From Peptococcaceae bacterium (GTDB taxonomy: Bacteria; Bacillota; Desulfotomaculia; Desulfotomaculales; JACDOK01), in NCBI GenBank assembly GCA_017656185.1, contig JACDOK010000002.1, positions 72,768 through 136,767 on the forward strand: DNA of 64,000 nucleotides, in the 5' to 3' direction. Below, piece after piece: positions 28,705-38,813 of the stretch. The first letter of the stretch is position 1. Each line of letters starts with the position of its first letter. Position numbers and translations under genes: made by a program. The notes under the pieces are model-generated. The model was not told where the DNA came from, did no database searches, and saw nothing but the letters and a program-made list of their open reading frames with translations.

Positions 28705-29287
28705 TTAATACAATAGAATACACGCTAACCCAGTGAATAATAAACAGTTTTTCACACCGGTTTTACCGGAACCACGAAGGATAAAAACGTGACGGCTTTG
28801 GTCTAGTCACACTCAGCGACCGGATGAACAGATTACAAATAGATTTTATAATGTAGGTTGGGCGGTATTCCTCTGGGGTTTTGATTTTTGACAGGATCAA
28901 CAGGACAAACAGGATATAATTGATACAATTCTTAAAGTTATATTTAGGATTCTTACTATCGCGGAAATTAACAGGGTTCATAGAAAGAAATTATTTTCTT
29001 GATTTATTATTCTGTATTTATTATTCTGTTAATCCTGTCTGATTTAAGACCCCGAACAAATACCCAAGTTTAATGATTTAATCCTAGGGTATCTTGTTAA
29101 TTCTGTCTGAATTGGTGGTCCGCAACCGGTTACTCATTACGTTCCGGAAAGCTGCGGCCCATCCGTTTTTCTTAATTTAGCGGACCGTTTTTATCCTGAG
29201 TATTGTCGCTAGAACTGGCATTTTCGAGGTAGTTTCTTATACCGATTTATCGGCACCACGAGGGATGAAAATGAATGTACACGTGCA

Positions 29288-29385
29288 CCCAGCACTCAGT
29301 GAACAATAGAGAACTTAAATATTCTTTTTACTTTCCTCGTAACTATTTGTGCCCCTATGCATCATTATCAGCCCTGAGTGCTGGG
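29288..29385. repeat. Dispersed inverted-repeat element (CCCAGCACTCAG … CTGAGTGCTGGG), copy 2
   Basis: 12-bp arms at 29288-29299 and 29374-29385; 74-nt internal segment resembles the 75-nt interior of the 13486 copy. Confidence 0.85.
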
Positions 29386-29444
29386 TAGCTGCGGAACGTG
29401 AGCGCGAGGGAACCCCCGTAGACGCCTGAAGAGTGTATCTTTTG

Positions 29445-29479
29445 ACTAGAAAGTTGCCATAAACTGGCAACTTTCTAGT
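29445..29479. repeat. 15-bp perfect inverted repeat, 5-nt loop
   Basis: ACTAGAAAGTTGCCA-TAAAC-TGGCAACTTTCTAGT. Confidence 0.9.
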
Positions 29480-29544
29480 AGTTTAGATGTTCGCTCCAGT
29501 TATCCGGCGGTACTTCAATGCTCTTATCTATCCAATTATCAGCA

Positions 29545-29604
29545 CTGAGTGCCGGGCTGTGATACGGTGGTGACACAGCGGTGATACAGTAGTAATACGG
29601 TAGG
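29545..29604 (+). repeat. CTGAGTGCCGGG arm followed by 11-nt array x4
   Basis: GATACGGTGGT GACACAGCGGT GATACAGTAGT AATACGGTAGG. Confidence 0.85.
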
Positions 29605-29821
29605 AGTTTTCAGGTATTCCTTCTGGGTTCTGTATTTCAGATCTCAAAGGAATACACCGATTCTATATTCCGGAATCCTGTTTAATCCTGTCCATCCGCT
29701 CTCCTCAAATAATCGGGCTCATCACCCGTTTTTTCTTTCCTCATAACCACTAAATGACAGTATATTCTCCTTCCTAAGAACGCAAATTAGGGCTTAGACT
29801 ACAGCAAAGGCGGCGGTATTG

Positions 29822-30335
29822 GTGAAAATCTTAGAGCAAATTGGAAAGATAGCGGACATCGGCCAGTCCAAAGAGGCCAAGCAGAAAGATATCACAGCGA
29901 TTGAGGCAGGACTGCTATGGCATTACTGGCACGCTACGACATTCTGAATCTACACAAATTTTACAAAACTTTGCCAAGGATCCCGACCTGAAAGCTGTTT
30001 TGGAACGGGGTCTTCGGTTACTCAAACAGCAAATAACGGATATGGAATACATCATGAGCGAATACAGGCTGCCGCTCCCGTGCAGGCCACCTGCAGATGC
30101 CGAAAGCGTAATTAGAGTCGAAGCAATTTCAGACGTCATATTTTCAGGCGTATCTCTCAGGGCATCCAGAGCTTTTTTCCCGGTTCACATCATAGCCTTT
30201 CAGCAGAGTACTTCAGCCAAGCTTCGGGGAAAGTTTAAAACCTTCCTAAACAGAGAAATGGACCTGTATGATAAATTGTTAGTGTACGGCCAATTAAAAG
30301 GATGGGTGGATGAGCCGCCTGCCTACAGGGTGTAA
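29822..30335 (+). pseudogene. DUF3231-like gene interrupted by two single-base frameshifts
   Basis: Frame 1 MKILEQIGKIADIGQ…IEAGLLWH, frame 2 LLARYDILNL, frame 3 TQILQNFAKDPDLKAVLERGLRLLKQQ… join into one continuous protein. Confidence 0.6.
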
Positions 30336-30362
30336 CCAGGTAATTTAATACGCCAGACAGAT

Positions 30363-30378
30363 TGTTTCACGTGAAACA
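30363..30378. promoter_or_regulatory. parS centromere site
   Basis: TGTTTCACGTGAAACA. Confidence 0.93.
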
Positions 30379-30516
30379 TTTTCGCTTATTCTAAGGTACC
30401 GAACACCGCTCCGGTCCGTATTGCAGCACATTACCCCTACCGGATATCCATCTTAAAAAGAATTGACCAGCACACCGCCCGTTCGCCTGCTTACCGCGGC
30501 AACGCAGATAATCTCA

Positions 30517-30540
30517 AATAAAAAAGCCCGTTGTTGGGCC
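30517..30540 (-). terminator. Terminator downstream of parB
   Basis: Minus strand GGCCCAACAACGGGCTTTTTTATTT. Confidence 0.75.
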
Positions 30541-30562
30541 CATTGCTTTTTAACTATGGCAA

Positions 30563-30578
30563 TGTTTCACGTGAAACA
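30563..30578. promoter_or_regulatory. parS centromere site immediately downstream of parB
   Basis: TGTTTCACGTGAAACA. Confidence 0.94.
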
Positions 30579-30581
30579 ATC

Positions 30582-31436
30582 TCAGCGATTTACATTTCTT
30601 AACGCTGCAATCAAACCTTTCAATTCTTCCTCACTTTGAAAGCTGATCTCGATTTTCCCCTTCTTAACGCTGCCTTTGATTGCCACGCGGGTCTTGAGCG
30701 CCTCGGCGATATCTTCAGCCATTTCTTTCAACACAGGGTCCTCACGGCGCCGTTTCCTCCTAGGTTTAGCCGTATCCGTTGCCTTTTCCTCCTGTATCAT
30801 CGTTTCTACCGCACGTACCGACAGCGACCCCTCAACCACTTTCTTTGCCAGCGCGACCTGCTTTTTGGGCTCCAAACCAACTAGGGCCCGGGCATGTCCC
30901 GCAGACAATTCACCTTTGTTAACCATCTCCTGAACTTCCGGTGGCAACTTTAATAACCGCAGCAGGTTAGTGATAGTGGTACGCTTTTTGCCGACCCGCC
31001 GGGCAACCTCCTCTTGCGTAAGTTCAAACTCCTCAATCAATTTCCGGTAAGCCTCGGCCTCCTCCAGGGGAGACAAGTTTTCACGCTGGATATTCTCAAT
31101 CAGGATACCGGCGGCGGCCTTTAAGTCGTCCATTTCACGTACAATAGCCGGAATATACTTCTTACCCAGTTTCTTATAAGCACGCCACCGCCGTTCACCG
31201 GAAATAAGTTCAAAACCTTCCTCGGTCGCACGTACCACTACGGGCTGAACCAGGCCGTGCTCCTCAATCGAAGCAGCCAGCTCGTCCAATTTTTCGGGAT
31301 CAAACACCTTGCGGGCCTGGCGCGCGTTCGGGACAATCTCGTCAACGGCAATTTCACGCAGGCCTTCTTTAACATCATCGCTTAAAGGGAGCAGGGCATC
31401 AAGACCGCGTCCCAATCTTTTACTGATAGACTTACC
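30582..31436 (-). CDS. parB: Chromosome partitioning protein ParB (Spo0J)
   Basis: KRLGRGLDALLP, LISGERRWRAYKKLGKKYIPAIVRE, NIQRENLSPLEEAEAY. Start ATG at 31436 overlaps the parA stop. Confidence 0.96.
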   Translation of the reverse strand, partial: GKSISKRLGRGLDALLPLSDDVKEGLREIAVDEIVPNARQARKVFDPEKLDELAASIEEHGLVQPVVVRATEEGFELISGERRWRAYKKLGKKYIPAIVREMDDLKAAAGILIENIQRENLSPLEEAEAYRKLIEEFELTQEEVARRVGKKRTTITNLLRLLKLPPEVQEMVNKGELSAGHARALVGLEPKKQVALAKKVVEGSLSVRAVETMIQEEKATDTAKPRRKRRREDPVLKEMAEDIAEALKTRVAIKGSVKKGKIEISFQSEEELKGLIAALRNVNR

Positions 31437-32199
31437 CATTAGCGACCAGCTCACCTGCCAGTTCACGATAGACCTCGGCGCCCCGGCATTTCGGATCATA
31501 AATAACAATGGGCAATCCGTGGCTCGGCGCCTCGCTCAACCTGACATTGCGGGGGATAATGCTGCCATAAACCTTCGAACCAAAATGACGTTTAACCTCA
31601 TCAACAACCTGAATCGAAAGATTGGTGCGCCCATCAAACATTGTAAGCAGCACACCCTCAATCTCCAAACGCGGGTTTAACCGCCGCTGGACCAGATTGA
31701 TAGTGGCCATTAACTGGCCCAGACCTTCCAATGCATAATACTCGCACTGGATGGGAATCAGCACCGACCCGGCTGCACTGAGAGCATTGATCGTAAGTAA
31801 ACCTAGCGAAGGTGGGCAATCAATAAAAATAAAATCATACTCGTTTTTAACCTTACCCAAAGCACCCTTCAATACCAGCTCCCGGTCGGGTATACCCACC
31901 ATTTCTATTTCCGCGCCGGCCAACCTCATGGTAGCGGGAACCACATCAAGTCTTTTCACTGTTGTACAGGGTTTTATCACCGTTTTGATACTTTCCTGCC
32001 CGATTAAAACGTCATAAATACACCGGCGCAAAGATTCCCGGTCAAAGCCCAAACCGCTGGATGCGTTACCTTGCGGGTCAATATCCACCAGCAAAACCTT
32101 CTGCCCCGCATCTGCCAAACAAGCGGATAAATTAACCGCCGTTGTCGTCTTGGCAACCCCACCCTTTTGGTTCGTAATGGCAATAACCTTACCCATAAA
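31432..32199 (-). CDS. parA: Chromosome partitioning ATPase ParA (Soj)
   Basis: MGKVIAITNQKGGVAKTTTAVNLSACLADAGQKVLLVDIDPQGNASSG. Confidence 0.97.
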   Translation of the reverse strand, partial: FMGKVIAITNQKGGVAKTTTAVNLSACLADAGQKVLLVDIDPQGNASSGLGFDRESLRRCIYDVLIGQESIKTVIKPCTTVKRLDVVPATMRLAGAEIEMVGIPDRELVLKGALGKVKNEYDFIFIDCPPSLGLLTINALSAAGSVLIPIQCEYYALEGLGQLMATINLVQRRLNPRLEIEGVLLTMFDGRTNLSIQVVDEVKRHFGSKVYGSIIPRNVRLSEAPSHGLPIVIYDPKCRGAEVYRELAGELVANG

Positions 32200-32490
32200 T
32201 CCACCACCTTCACCAGCCTTCCGATTGAAACTGGTTATTCCACACTTACTACAAAAACTCCTGCACAGCAAAATCTTTCCGGAACGCATGCGTGCCCCAA
32301 CTGTATGAGATTCTTTTCGCAAACCGGATGAACAGGATTAAGAATAGGGTTGTGTACTACAGGACTGCCAGGGGTATTCCTCTAAGGTCATAGTCTTTGA
32401 CAGGATTACTAGATGAGGATAATGGTGGAAATTGCCACTTAAGAACGCGACAAGTTCCTTTATTACCCCTCACTCCTCACGCCTCACTAC

Positions 32491-33207
32491 TTATAGCGGC
32501 CTTTTCGCCGGTATCCCGGCCCGGCGGGGATACTCGGGCGGTGTCACTCCAATTTTACGAATTACTACCAGTGATCTTTGATCACCCTTAACGGGCAGTG
32601 TCCACGACCTGATTGTCTCCACCGTACCACCCAACACCTTTAAAGCGGGGGAGGCCGCCGTAACCTCTTCCACGACCCGGGAACCCTTATAAGCAATAAA
32701 AATCCCTCCCACACGTACAAAGGGAAGGCAGTACTCAACCAGCACCCTCAACTCGGCCACGGCACGCGCCACACACACCACGAAACTACCGCGAAAAGAA
32801 GGCTCCCTCGCCACCTCTTCGGCACGCCCCCAGACCAGTACCACGTCTTTTAAATCCAGTGCTGCGACCAAATCCTCCAAAAACCGTATTTTTTTCCGGT
32901 TTGCTTCCACGATCGTAACACGTAAATCCGGGAACACAATCTTTATAGGCAGTGAAGGAAACCCGGCCCCGCTTCCAATATCCACCAGTTTCTGCCTGCT
33001 GCCAGCATCAAATACCACAGCACCGCTCAACGAATCCAAAAAATGCTTCTCGGCAACCTCATCTTCGTCCACTATAGTAGTAAGGTTGACCCTTTTATTG
33101 GCCTCAACAAGAAATTTCCAATACACCTTGAACTTTTCTATTTCCGTCTCTCCGATCGGAAGCCCCATCTTACGTGTGCCCCGGCGCAGTACCCTCTCCA
33201 ACGTCAT
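32491..33207 (-). CDS. rsmG: 16S rRNA (guanine(527)-N(7))-methyltransferase
   Basis: [37 protein letters not shown]. Confidence 0.95.
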   Translation of the reverse strand: MTLERVLRRGTRKMGLPIGETEIEKFKVYWKFLVEANKRVNLTTIVDEDEVAEKHFLDSLSGAVVFDAGSRQKLVDIGSGAGFPSLPIKIVFPDLRVTIVEANRKKIRFLEDLVAALDLKDVVLVWGRAEEVAREPSFRGSFVVCVARAVAELRVLVEYCLPFVRVGGIFIAYKGSRVVEEVTAASPALKVLGGTVETIRSWTLPVKGDQRSLVVIRKIGVTPPEYPRRAGIPAKRPL

Positions 33208-35095
33208 CCGAGCCTACCTCCCGTGCACGGGACAACCGTTCCAAATACACCAGCAGAATACTGATATCCGCCGGCGACACCCCGGATATACGTGCGGCCT
33301 GTCCGACCGAAACAGGCCTGATCGCACGGAGTTTCTGAACGGCTTCCTTACGGAGTCCTTTGATCTTGCTGTAATCCAAATCTTCCGGCAGCCTCTTCTT
33401 TTCTAAATTACGGAACCTGTGAACCTGTGTCTCCTGCTTTTTAATGTAACCTTCATATCTTATTTGGTTTTCGACCTCAACCATAACCTCCGGCATCAAA
33501 TCCCCGGCAGGCGGCACAATGCCGATCAGGTCCTCGTACTTGATTTCGGGGCGCTTGAGCAAGTCCGCGGCACTGCACGGCTGTTTCAACTCACTGGTGC
33601 CTTTCCGCCGCAGCAAATCCTGGACCTCGCTCGTTACCGGTACCTTCACGCGCCGCAGTCTTTCCTTTTCTTCCTCAACCATGGCCCGTTTGCGCTCAAA
33701 TTCCTCATACCTTTTCCCATCAATCAAACCTACCTGAAAACCTTTTTCCGTCAATCTCAAATCGGCATTATCGTGCCGCAGCAGCAGCCGGTATTCCGCC
33801 CGGGACGTGAACATACGGTAAGGTTCCGAGGTACCTTTCGTTACCAGATCATCAATAAGTACCCCGATATACCCCTCACCGCGGTCGATCACCAGCGGAT
33901 CCCTTTCCTTCACTAAGAGGGCCGCGTTGATGCCAGCCACAATACCCTGGGCGGCAGCCTCTTCATACCCCGAAGTACCGTTAAGCTGGCCCGCCAGGTA
34001 CAATCCTTTGATGGCCTTCGTTTCCAGCGTATGCCGCAATTGGGTCGGAACTACATAGTCATACTCGATGGCGTACCCGGCCCGGACAATCTCTACCTTT
34101 TCCAACCCCGGCAGCGTGCGCAACATGGCCACCTGCACGTCCTCCGGCAGGCTGGTGGACATCCCCTGCACATACATTTCCATTGTATCCAAACCCTCCG
34201 GCTCGATAAAAACCTGGTGCCGGTCGCGGTCCGCAAACCGTACCACCTTGTCTTCAATGGAGGGGCAATAACGGGGACCGGTACCCTTGATAACACCACT
34301 GTACAACGGAGAACGATGCAGGTTCTCCCGGATGATGGCATGCGTCTTTTCGTTAGTATACGTTAACCAACAGGGGACTTGCGTAATCTCCCTTACCGGG
34401 CTGGTGTAAGAAAAGCGATGCGGTACGGGATCGCCGGGTTGTGGTTCCATCTTGGTAAAGTCAATTGACCTGCGATCAACTCTGGCCGGCGTACCGGTCT
34501 TAAACCGTCCCATCTCGAAACCAAGGTCACGAAAACTGTGCGCCAAAGACACCGCGGGAAACTGCCCGTTCGGAGCACCGTCATAGCTAACATCACCGAT
34601 AATAATGCGGCCCCTTAAATAGGTTCCGGTCGTTATCACTACGGCCCGCGCCAGAAAGCGTGCTCCCGTTTGCGTAACCACGCCTTTTACGGCTTCCCCT
34701 TTAACGAGAATCCGTTCTACAAGCGCCTGCTTCAAATCAATAAGCGGCTCGCGCTCGATCACCTGGCGCATGGCATTCTGATAACGGCGTTTGTCGGTTT
34801 GGGCCCGCAATGCCCTCACGGCCGGTCCCTTACCGGTATTCAAAACACGCATCTGAATGGCCGCACGGTCGCTGTTACGCCCGATCTCTCCTCCCAGGGC
34901 GTCCACTTCACGAATTAAGTGCCCCTTCGCGGGACCGCCGACCGCCGGGTTGCAGGGCATTAAAGCCACATAGTCTATGTTAAGCGTCAGCAATAAAGTC
35001 CGGCAACCCATCCGGGCACTGGCCAGTGCCGCTTCACACCCGGCGTGCCCGGCTCCAATAACAATGACATCGTATTCACCTGCCGGGTACTCCAC
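33170..35095 (-). CDS. mnmG: tRNA uridine-5-carboxymethylaminomethyl modification enzyme MnmG
   Basis: [49 protein letters not shown] start near 35095 inferred. Confidence 0.96.
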   Translation of the reverse strand: MEYPAGEYDVIVIGAGHAGCEAALASARMGCRTLLLTLNIDYVALMPCNPAVGGPAKGHLIREVDALGGEIGRNSDRAAIQMRVLNTGKGPAVRALRAQTDKRRYQNAMRQVIEREPLIDLKQALVERILVKGEAVKGVVTQTGARFLARAVVITTGTYLRGRIIIGDVSYDGAPNGQFPAVSLAHSFRDLGFEMGRFKTGTPARVDRRSIDFTKMEPQPGDPVPHRFSYTSPVREITQVPCWLTYTNEKTHAIIRENLHRSPLYSGVIKGTGPRYCPSIEDKVVRFADRDRHQVFIEPEGLDTMEMYVQGMSTSLPEDVQVAMLRTLPGLEKVEIVRAGYAIEYDYVVPTQLRHTLETKAIKGLYLAGQLNGTSGYEEAAAQGIVAGINAALLVKERDPLVIDRGEGYIGVLIDDLVTKGTSEPYRMFTSRAEYRLLLRHDNADLRLTEKGFQVGLIDGKRYEEFERKRAMVEEEKERLRRVKVPVTSEVQDLLRRKGTSELKQPCSAADLLKRPEIKYEDLIGIVPPAGDLMPEVMVEVENQIRYEGYIKKQETQVHRFRNLEKKRLPEDLDYSKIKGLRKEAVQKLRAIRPVSVGQAARISGVSPADISILLVYLERLSRAREVGSDDVGEGTAPGHT

Positions 35096-35105
35096 GGCCC
35101 ACACC

Positions 35106-36491
35106 TCACTTTCCAATGCAAAAATCGCTGAAAATGCGATCCAAAATCTCTTCACTTACCGTATCGCCGGTAATATTTCCAAAAGCCTCTAACGCTTCCC
35201 GGATATCAATCGCCACCATTTCAACCGGAAGGCCGTTCTCCAAAGCATCAGCCGCTTCTCTAAGATGGAGCCGTGCCCTTTCCAACGCCTCTTGGTGACG
35301 AATATTGCTGATCAAAACACCACGCCCGGCTCTAACACGCCCGCCCAGCACCAACTCCACCATAACATCCTCCAGTTTCTCCACTCCCCATCCCTCCAGC
35401 AGGGAGGTACGTACCACCGGACAACCGGGCATATAGTTGTGAACCGCTTCCTCCGTAATACCGCACGCGGCCACATCACATTTGTTGATCACTACGATTC
35501 CCTTGCGACCACCAACGAGATCCAAGGCCACCTTGTCTTCATCCCTTATTCCTGACGAAGCATCCAAAACTGTAATCACAAGGTCGGCTCCGGCGGCCTC
35601 TTCCTTGGCCCGTGCCACCCCGATTTTCTCCACAGCATCCTGTGTTTCCCGCAGCCCGGCGGTATCCAAAATACGAAAAGGCACCCCACGGATGTTAATC
35701 ACTTCTTCAATAACATCACGCGTTGTGCCGGGAATGTCGGTTACAATGGCCCTGTTGTTCCGCGCCAGGGCATTCAAAAGCGAAGATTTTCCCACATTCG
35801 GTTTACCAACAATGGCCGTAGCCACGCCTTCACGGTACACCCGTCCCGCTTCGGCCTCTTGCCGCAGCTTCTCGCATCTTTCCCCCAGGAACCTCAACCG
35901 GCTGACAAGATCCTCCACCTGTGCTCCCGGAACCTCGTCTTCCGGAAAATCGATGGCTGCTTCTACATACGCCAAAACACCAACCAACTCTTCCCGGAAC
36001 GCACTTATAGTTCGCGACAATTTACCTTCTAACTGGCCTACCGCAATTCTAAGACTGTCTTCTGTCTGGGCGCGAATAATATCGATTACGGCCTCGGCCT
36101 GCGCCAAATCCAGCCGCCCGTTCAAAAAGGCCCTTTTAGTAAATTCGCCAGGCTCAGCAAGCCTGGCGCCGGCGGCAAGAACGACTTTTAAAATTTTCCG
36201 CAAGGGTACTAAACCCCCGTGCCCGCTTATTTCAACGACGTCCTCTCTTGTATAGCTGTGAGGGGCACGCATTAGCGCAAGTAAAACCTCGTCTATTACC
36301 TCTTCCGAAACAGGATCAACCACATGTCCGTAAAACATGCGATAACCCGGCTCTTTATTCCAGTTTTTTCTTTTAGCCGGCCGGAACACCTTTTCAGCTA
36401 TCATAATAGCCTCGGGACCGCTGATCCGTACAATACCAACTCCGCCTTCACCAAAAGGCGTAGCTATAGCAGCAATGGTATCGTCAACCAC
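35106..36491 (-). CDS. mnmE: tRNA modification GTPase MnmE
   Basis: [58 protein letters not shown]-terminal IFSDFCIGK. Confidence 0.97.
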   Translation of the reverse strand: MVDDTIAAIATPFGEGGVGIVRISGPEAIMIAEKVFRPAKRKNWNKEPGYRMFYGHVVDPVSEEVIDEVLLALMRAPHSYTREDVVEISGHGGLVPLRKILKVVLAAGARLAEPGEFTKRAFLNGRLDLAQAEAVIDIIRAQTEDSLRIAVGQLEGKLSRTISAFREELVGVLAYVEAAIDFPEDEVPGAQVEDLVSRLRFLGERCEKLRQEAEAGRVYREGVATAIVGKPNVGKSSLLNALARNNRAIVTDIPGTTRDVIEEVINIRGVPFRILDTAGLRETQDAVEKIGVARAKEEAAGADLVITVLDASSGIRDEDKVALDLVGGRKGIVVINKCDVAACGITEEAVHNYMPGCPVVRTSLLEGWGVEKLEDVMVELVLGGRVRAGRGVLISNIRHQEALERARLHLREAADALENGLPVEMVAIDIREALEAFGNITGDTVSEEILDRIFSDFCIGK

Positions 36492-36500
36492 TATACCACC

Positions 36501-37127
36501 CTACTTTCGAGGCGCGATTACAATTTTACGATAGGGTTCCTCTCCCTCGCTAAAAGTATAAATGTCATTCCGCGACCGGAGGGTGGTGTGGATAACCCGG
36601 CGTTCGTGAGCATTCATCGGTTCCAGGACGATACTTCTGCCCCGGCGTCTGACCTTATCTGCTAACTTAAGCGCCAGCCGCTGCAAAGTCTCTTCCCGCT
36701 TCTTGCGGTATCCTTCCACATCAATAATGACCCTGTACCGTTCCTCACGCTTCCTGTTAATACTGAGATTAACGAGATACTGGAGGGCATTTAAAGTTTC
36801 CCCGCGCCGGCCAATCAAAACGCCAGCGTCTTCGCCCTCGAGCCTCACGTACAGCCGGTTTTCCTCCTCGTTCTCAACCTTAATGTCGGCCGCTACCCCC
36901 ATAGCGCTAACAATCTCTCTTACCAGCAAACTCACATCGTCGCACACCGAATCCTTAACCCGTACCATCACCCGCGCCGGACGGCCGCCCAAAATCCCCA
37001 AAAAACCTTTACTCGGCTCTTCCAACACTTCTATTTCAACCCGGTCTTCACTGACTCCCAAATCCTGGAGAGCGAGGTTAACGGCCTCCTGTACGCTCTT
37101 TCCGGTCTTTTCGATCACCTTCAACAT
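36501..37127 (-). CDS. jag: Jag/KhpB family RNA-binding protein (R3H/KH)
   Basis: MLKVIEKTGKSVQEAVNLALQDLGVSEDRVEIEVLEEPSKGFLGILGGRPARV; R3H motif NAHERRVIH. Confidence 0.93.
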   Translation of the reverse strand: MLKVIEKTGKSVQEAVNLALQDLGVSEDRVEIEVLEEPSKGFLGILGGRPARVMVRVKDSVCDDVSLLVREIVSAMGVAADIKVENEEENRLYVRLEGEDAGVLIGRRGETLNALQYLVNLSINRKREERYRVIIDVEGYRKKREETLQRLALKLADKVRRRGRSIVLEPMNAHERRVIHTTLRSRNDIYTFSEGEEPYRKIVIAPRK

Positions 37128-37830
37128 CCGCAACCCCCTCGGTAGCCGGCATAAGCTCCCTGTTAATAAAGTACTGCTGGATGATACCCATAATATTAAA
37201 GACCGTCCAGTACAGAGCAAGCCCGGCCGGCAAAGTGCTGCTAATCCAACCAATGAAAAGCGGCATAAAGTATAGCATTATCTTTTGCGTTTGCTGCGCG
37301 CCGGGATTACCTCCCTGAGCCGCCGCTGCCGAAGCAGGCGTCGTCATTTTCGCTTGCAGGTACGTACTTACAGCCGCCAGAACCGGTAAAATATAATAGG
37401 GGTCTCTTTCACTAAGTATCGGTATCCAGAAAAAGCCTGCGTGTGCCGTATCACTAAAGTCAAAACCCAACAGCGCCCGGTAAAGCGCAATCAAAATAGG
37501 GAGCTGAATCAACAACACCAGGCAACCGGCCATCGGGTTCACTTTGCGCTCTTTGTAAAGTTCCATCATTTTCTGCTGCATCTTTTGCTTGTCCTTGCTG
37601 TATTTCTTCTGGATTTTTTGGAGCTCCGGCTGCAGCAACTGCATCTGCAGCATCGACTTCATTTGCATTTGCGTCAACGGGTAAAGTACAATCTTAATGA
37701 GCACCGTCAACAAGATAATAGCCAAACCGTAACTGGGCAGGCCGATCACCTGCGTAATGTCATATAAATAATTAATGACGGCGGTCATTCCATCAACTAG
37801 CGCGTTAAACAATCCTCTGAACCCTCCCAA
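37078..37830 (-). CDS. yidC: Membrane protein insertase YidC/Oxa1
   Basis: YGLAIILLTVLIKIVLYPLTQMQMKSMLQMQLLQPELQKIQKKYSKDKQKMQQKMMELYKERKVNPMAGCLVLLIQLPI. Confidence 0.96.
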   Translation of the reverse strand: MGGFRGLFNALVDGMTAVINYLYDITQVIGLPSYGLAIILLTVLIKIVLYPLTQMQMKSMLQMQLLQPELQKIQKKYSKDKQKMQQKMMELYKERKVNPMAGCLVLLIQLPILIALYRALLGFDFSDTAHAGFFWIPILSERDPYYILPVLAAVSTYLQAKMTTPASAAAAQGGNPGAQQTQKIMLYFMPLFIGWISSTLPAGLALYWTVFNIMGIIQQYFINRELMPATEGVADVEGDRKDRKERTGGR

Positions 37831-37835
37831 ATAAG

Positions 37836-38054
37836 TTAAACCGGGTCATACCCTCCCGGTGCAAAAGGGTGACACCTTAAAACCCGTCGACATGCCCTCC
37901 AACCACCTTTTAAAACACCGTATTTCCGGATGGCTTGTATGGCATATTCGGAGCAAGTAGGATAATACCGGCAGGAAGACGGAAGAAAAGGCGACACACA
38001 AATTTGGTACAAGCGAATAAAACCGATAATTACTGCGGCCAAGATTTTCTTCAT
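37836..38054 (-). CDS. yidD: Membrane protein insertion efficiency factor YidD
   Basis: [62 protein letters not shown]. Confidence 0.97.
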   Translation of the reverse strand: MKKILAAVIIGFIRLYQICVSPFLPSSCRYYPTCSEYAIQAIRKYGVLKGGWRACRRVLRCHPFAPGGYDPV

Positions 38055-38404
38055 TCCAGTTCCCTCACGAGACTCAGTAAACTCTGCCCCAACGAGTGGT
38101 AATTACTTTTTGTGACCGCGGGCCGCGCCACAATCACGTAATCATAACCAGCTTCAAACTGATCCTCGTTAAGACGGCAAATTTCCTTCAAAATACGCCG
38201 CACACGGTTACGCACCACGGCATTGCCAATTTTCTTGCTAACGCTAAAACCGAAACGACGCTTATCACTGCCGTTCGATAAACGGTATACTACAAGTGAT
38301 TTTCCCGCCTTGGATTTTCCGTGTGAAAAAACCTTACGAAAGTCGCGATTTTTTTTAATGATAGTTATTCCCATAATAAGGAAACTATAACCAATTTCTC
38401 TCAA
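38051..38404 (-). CDS. rnpA: Ribonuclease P protein component
   Basis: [26 protein letters not shown]...[26 protein letters not shown]. Start may be internal. Confidence 0.95.
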   Translation of the reverse strand: MREIGYSFLIMGITIIKKNRDFRKVFSHGKSKAGKSLVVYRLSNGSDKRRFGFSVSKKIGNAVVRNRVRRILKEICRLNEDQFEAGYDYVIVARPAVTKSNYHSLGQSLLSLVRELE

Positions 38405-38412
38405 CTTTATCC

Positions 38413-38547
38413 CTAAGCAGTCAAGCGCTTCCTGCCCTTGGCCCTTCTTCTTTTGATTACTCTTCGTCCACCCTTGGTACTCATTCTTTTAAGAAAACCG
38501 TGCTTTCTGAGCCTTCTTCTTTTTTTCGGCTGGTAGGTACGTTTCAT
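38413..38547 (-). CDS. rpmH: 50S ribosomal protein L34
   Basis: [44 protein letters not shown]. Confidence 0.97.
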   Translation of the reverse strand: MKRTYQPKKRRRLRKHGFLKRMSTKGGRRVIKRRRAKGRKRLTA

Positions 38548-38595
38548 ATCGCTCACCTCCCCGTGCTCCCAAGCGCTGGAAGTTAAAGACACCAC

Positions 38596-38813
38596 AAACC
38601 ATTATATATTACCAAAATCTCGGGCGTCAAGGATGCTCCAAGCGCCTGCCGCCAGGCGTACAAAATAAAATACTTGTTGATAACTTCTGAAAGTTTTGGT
38701 ATCATTTACATACCACGCTTTGACGGCGTTTGCAGATTCAGTTTTTTTCACAGCCTGTGAATATTTTTGTGAATAACTTTGTTGATGATTGAAAATTTTC
38801 CGGGGAGAGTCCT
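38596..38813. promoter_or_regulatory. Putative oriC segment / dnaA regulatory region with DnaA boxes
   Basis: rpmH-dnaA intergenic; TGTGAATAA (38768-38776, revcomp TTATTCACA), near-matches TGTTGATAA (38675) and TGTGAATAT (38756); gene-strand divergence point. Confidence 0.75.

Noticed and set aside
28763-28981. Minus-strand 72-aa ORF
   Set aside because: Covers dispersed repeat modules; no SD or recognisable motif.
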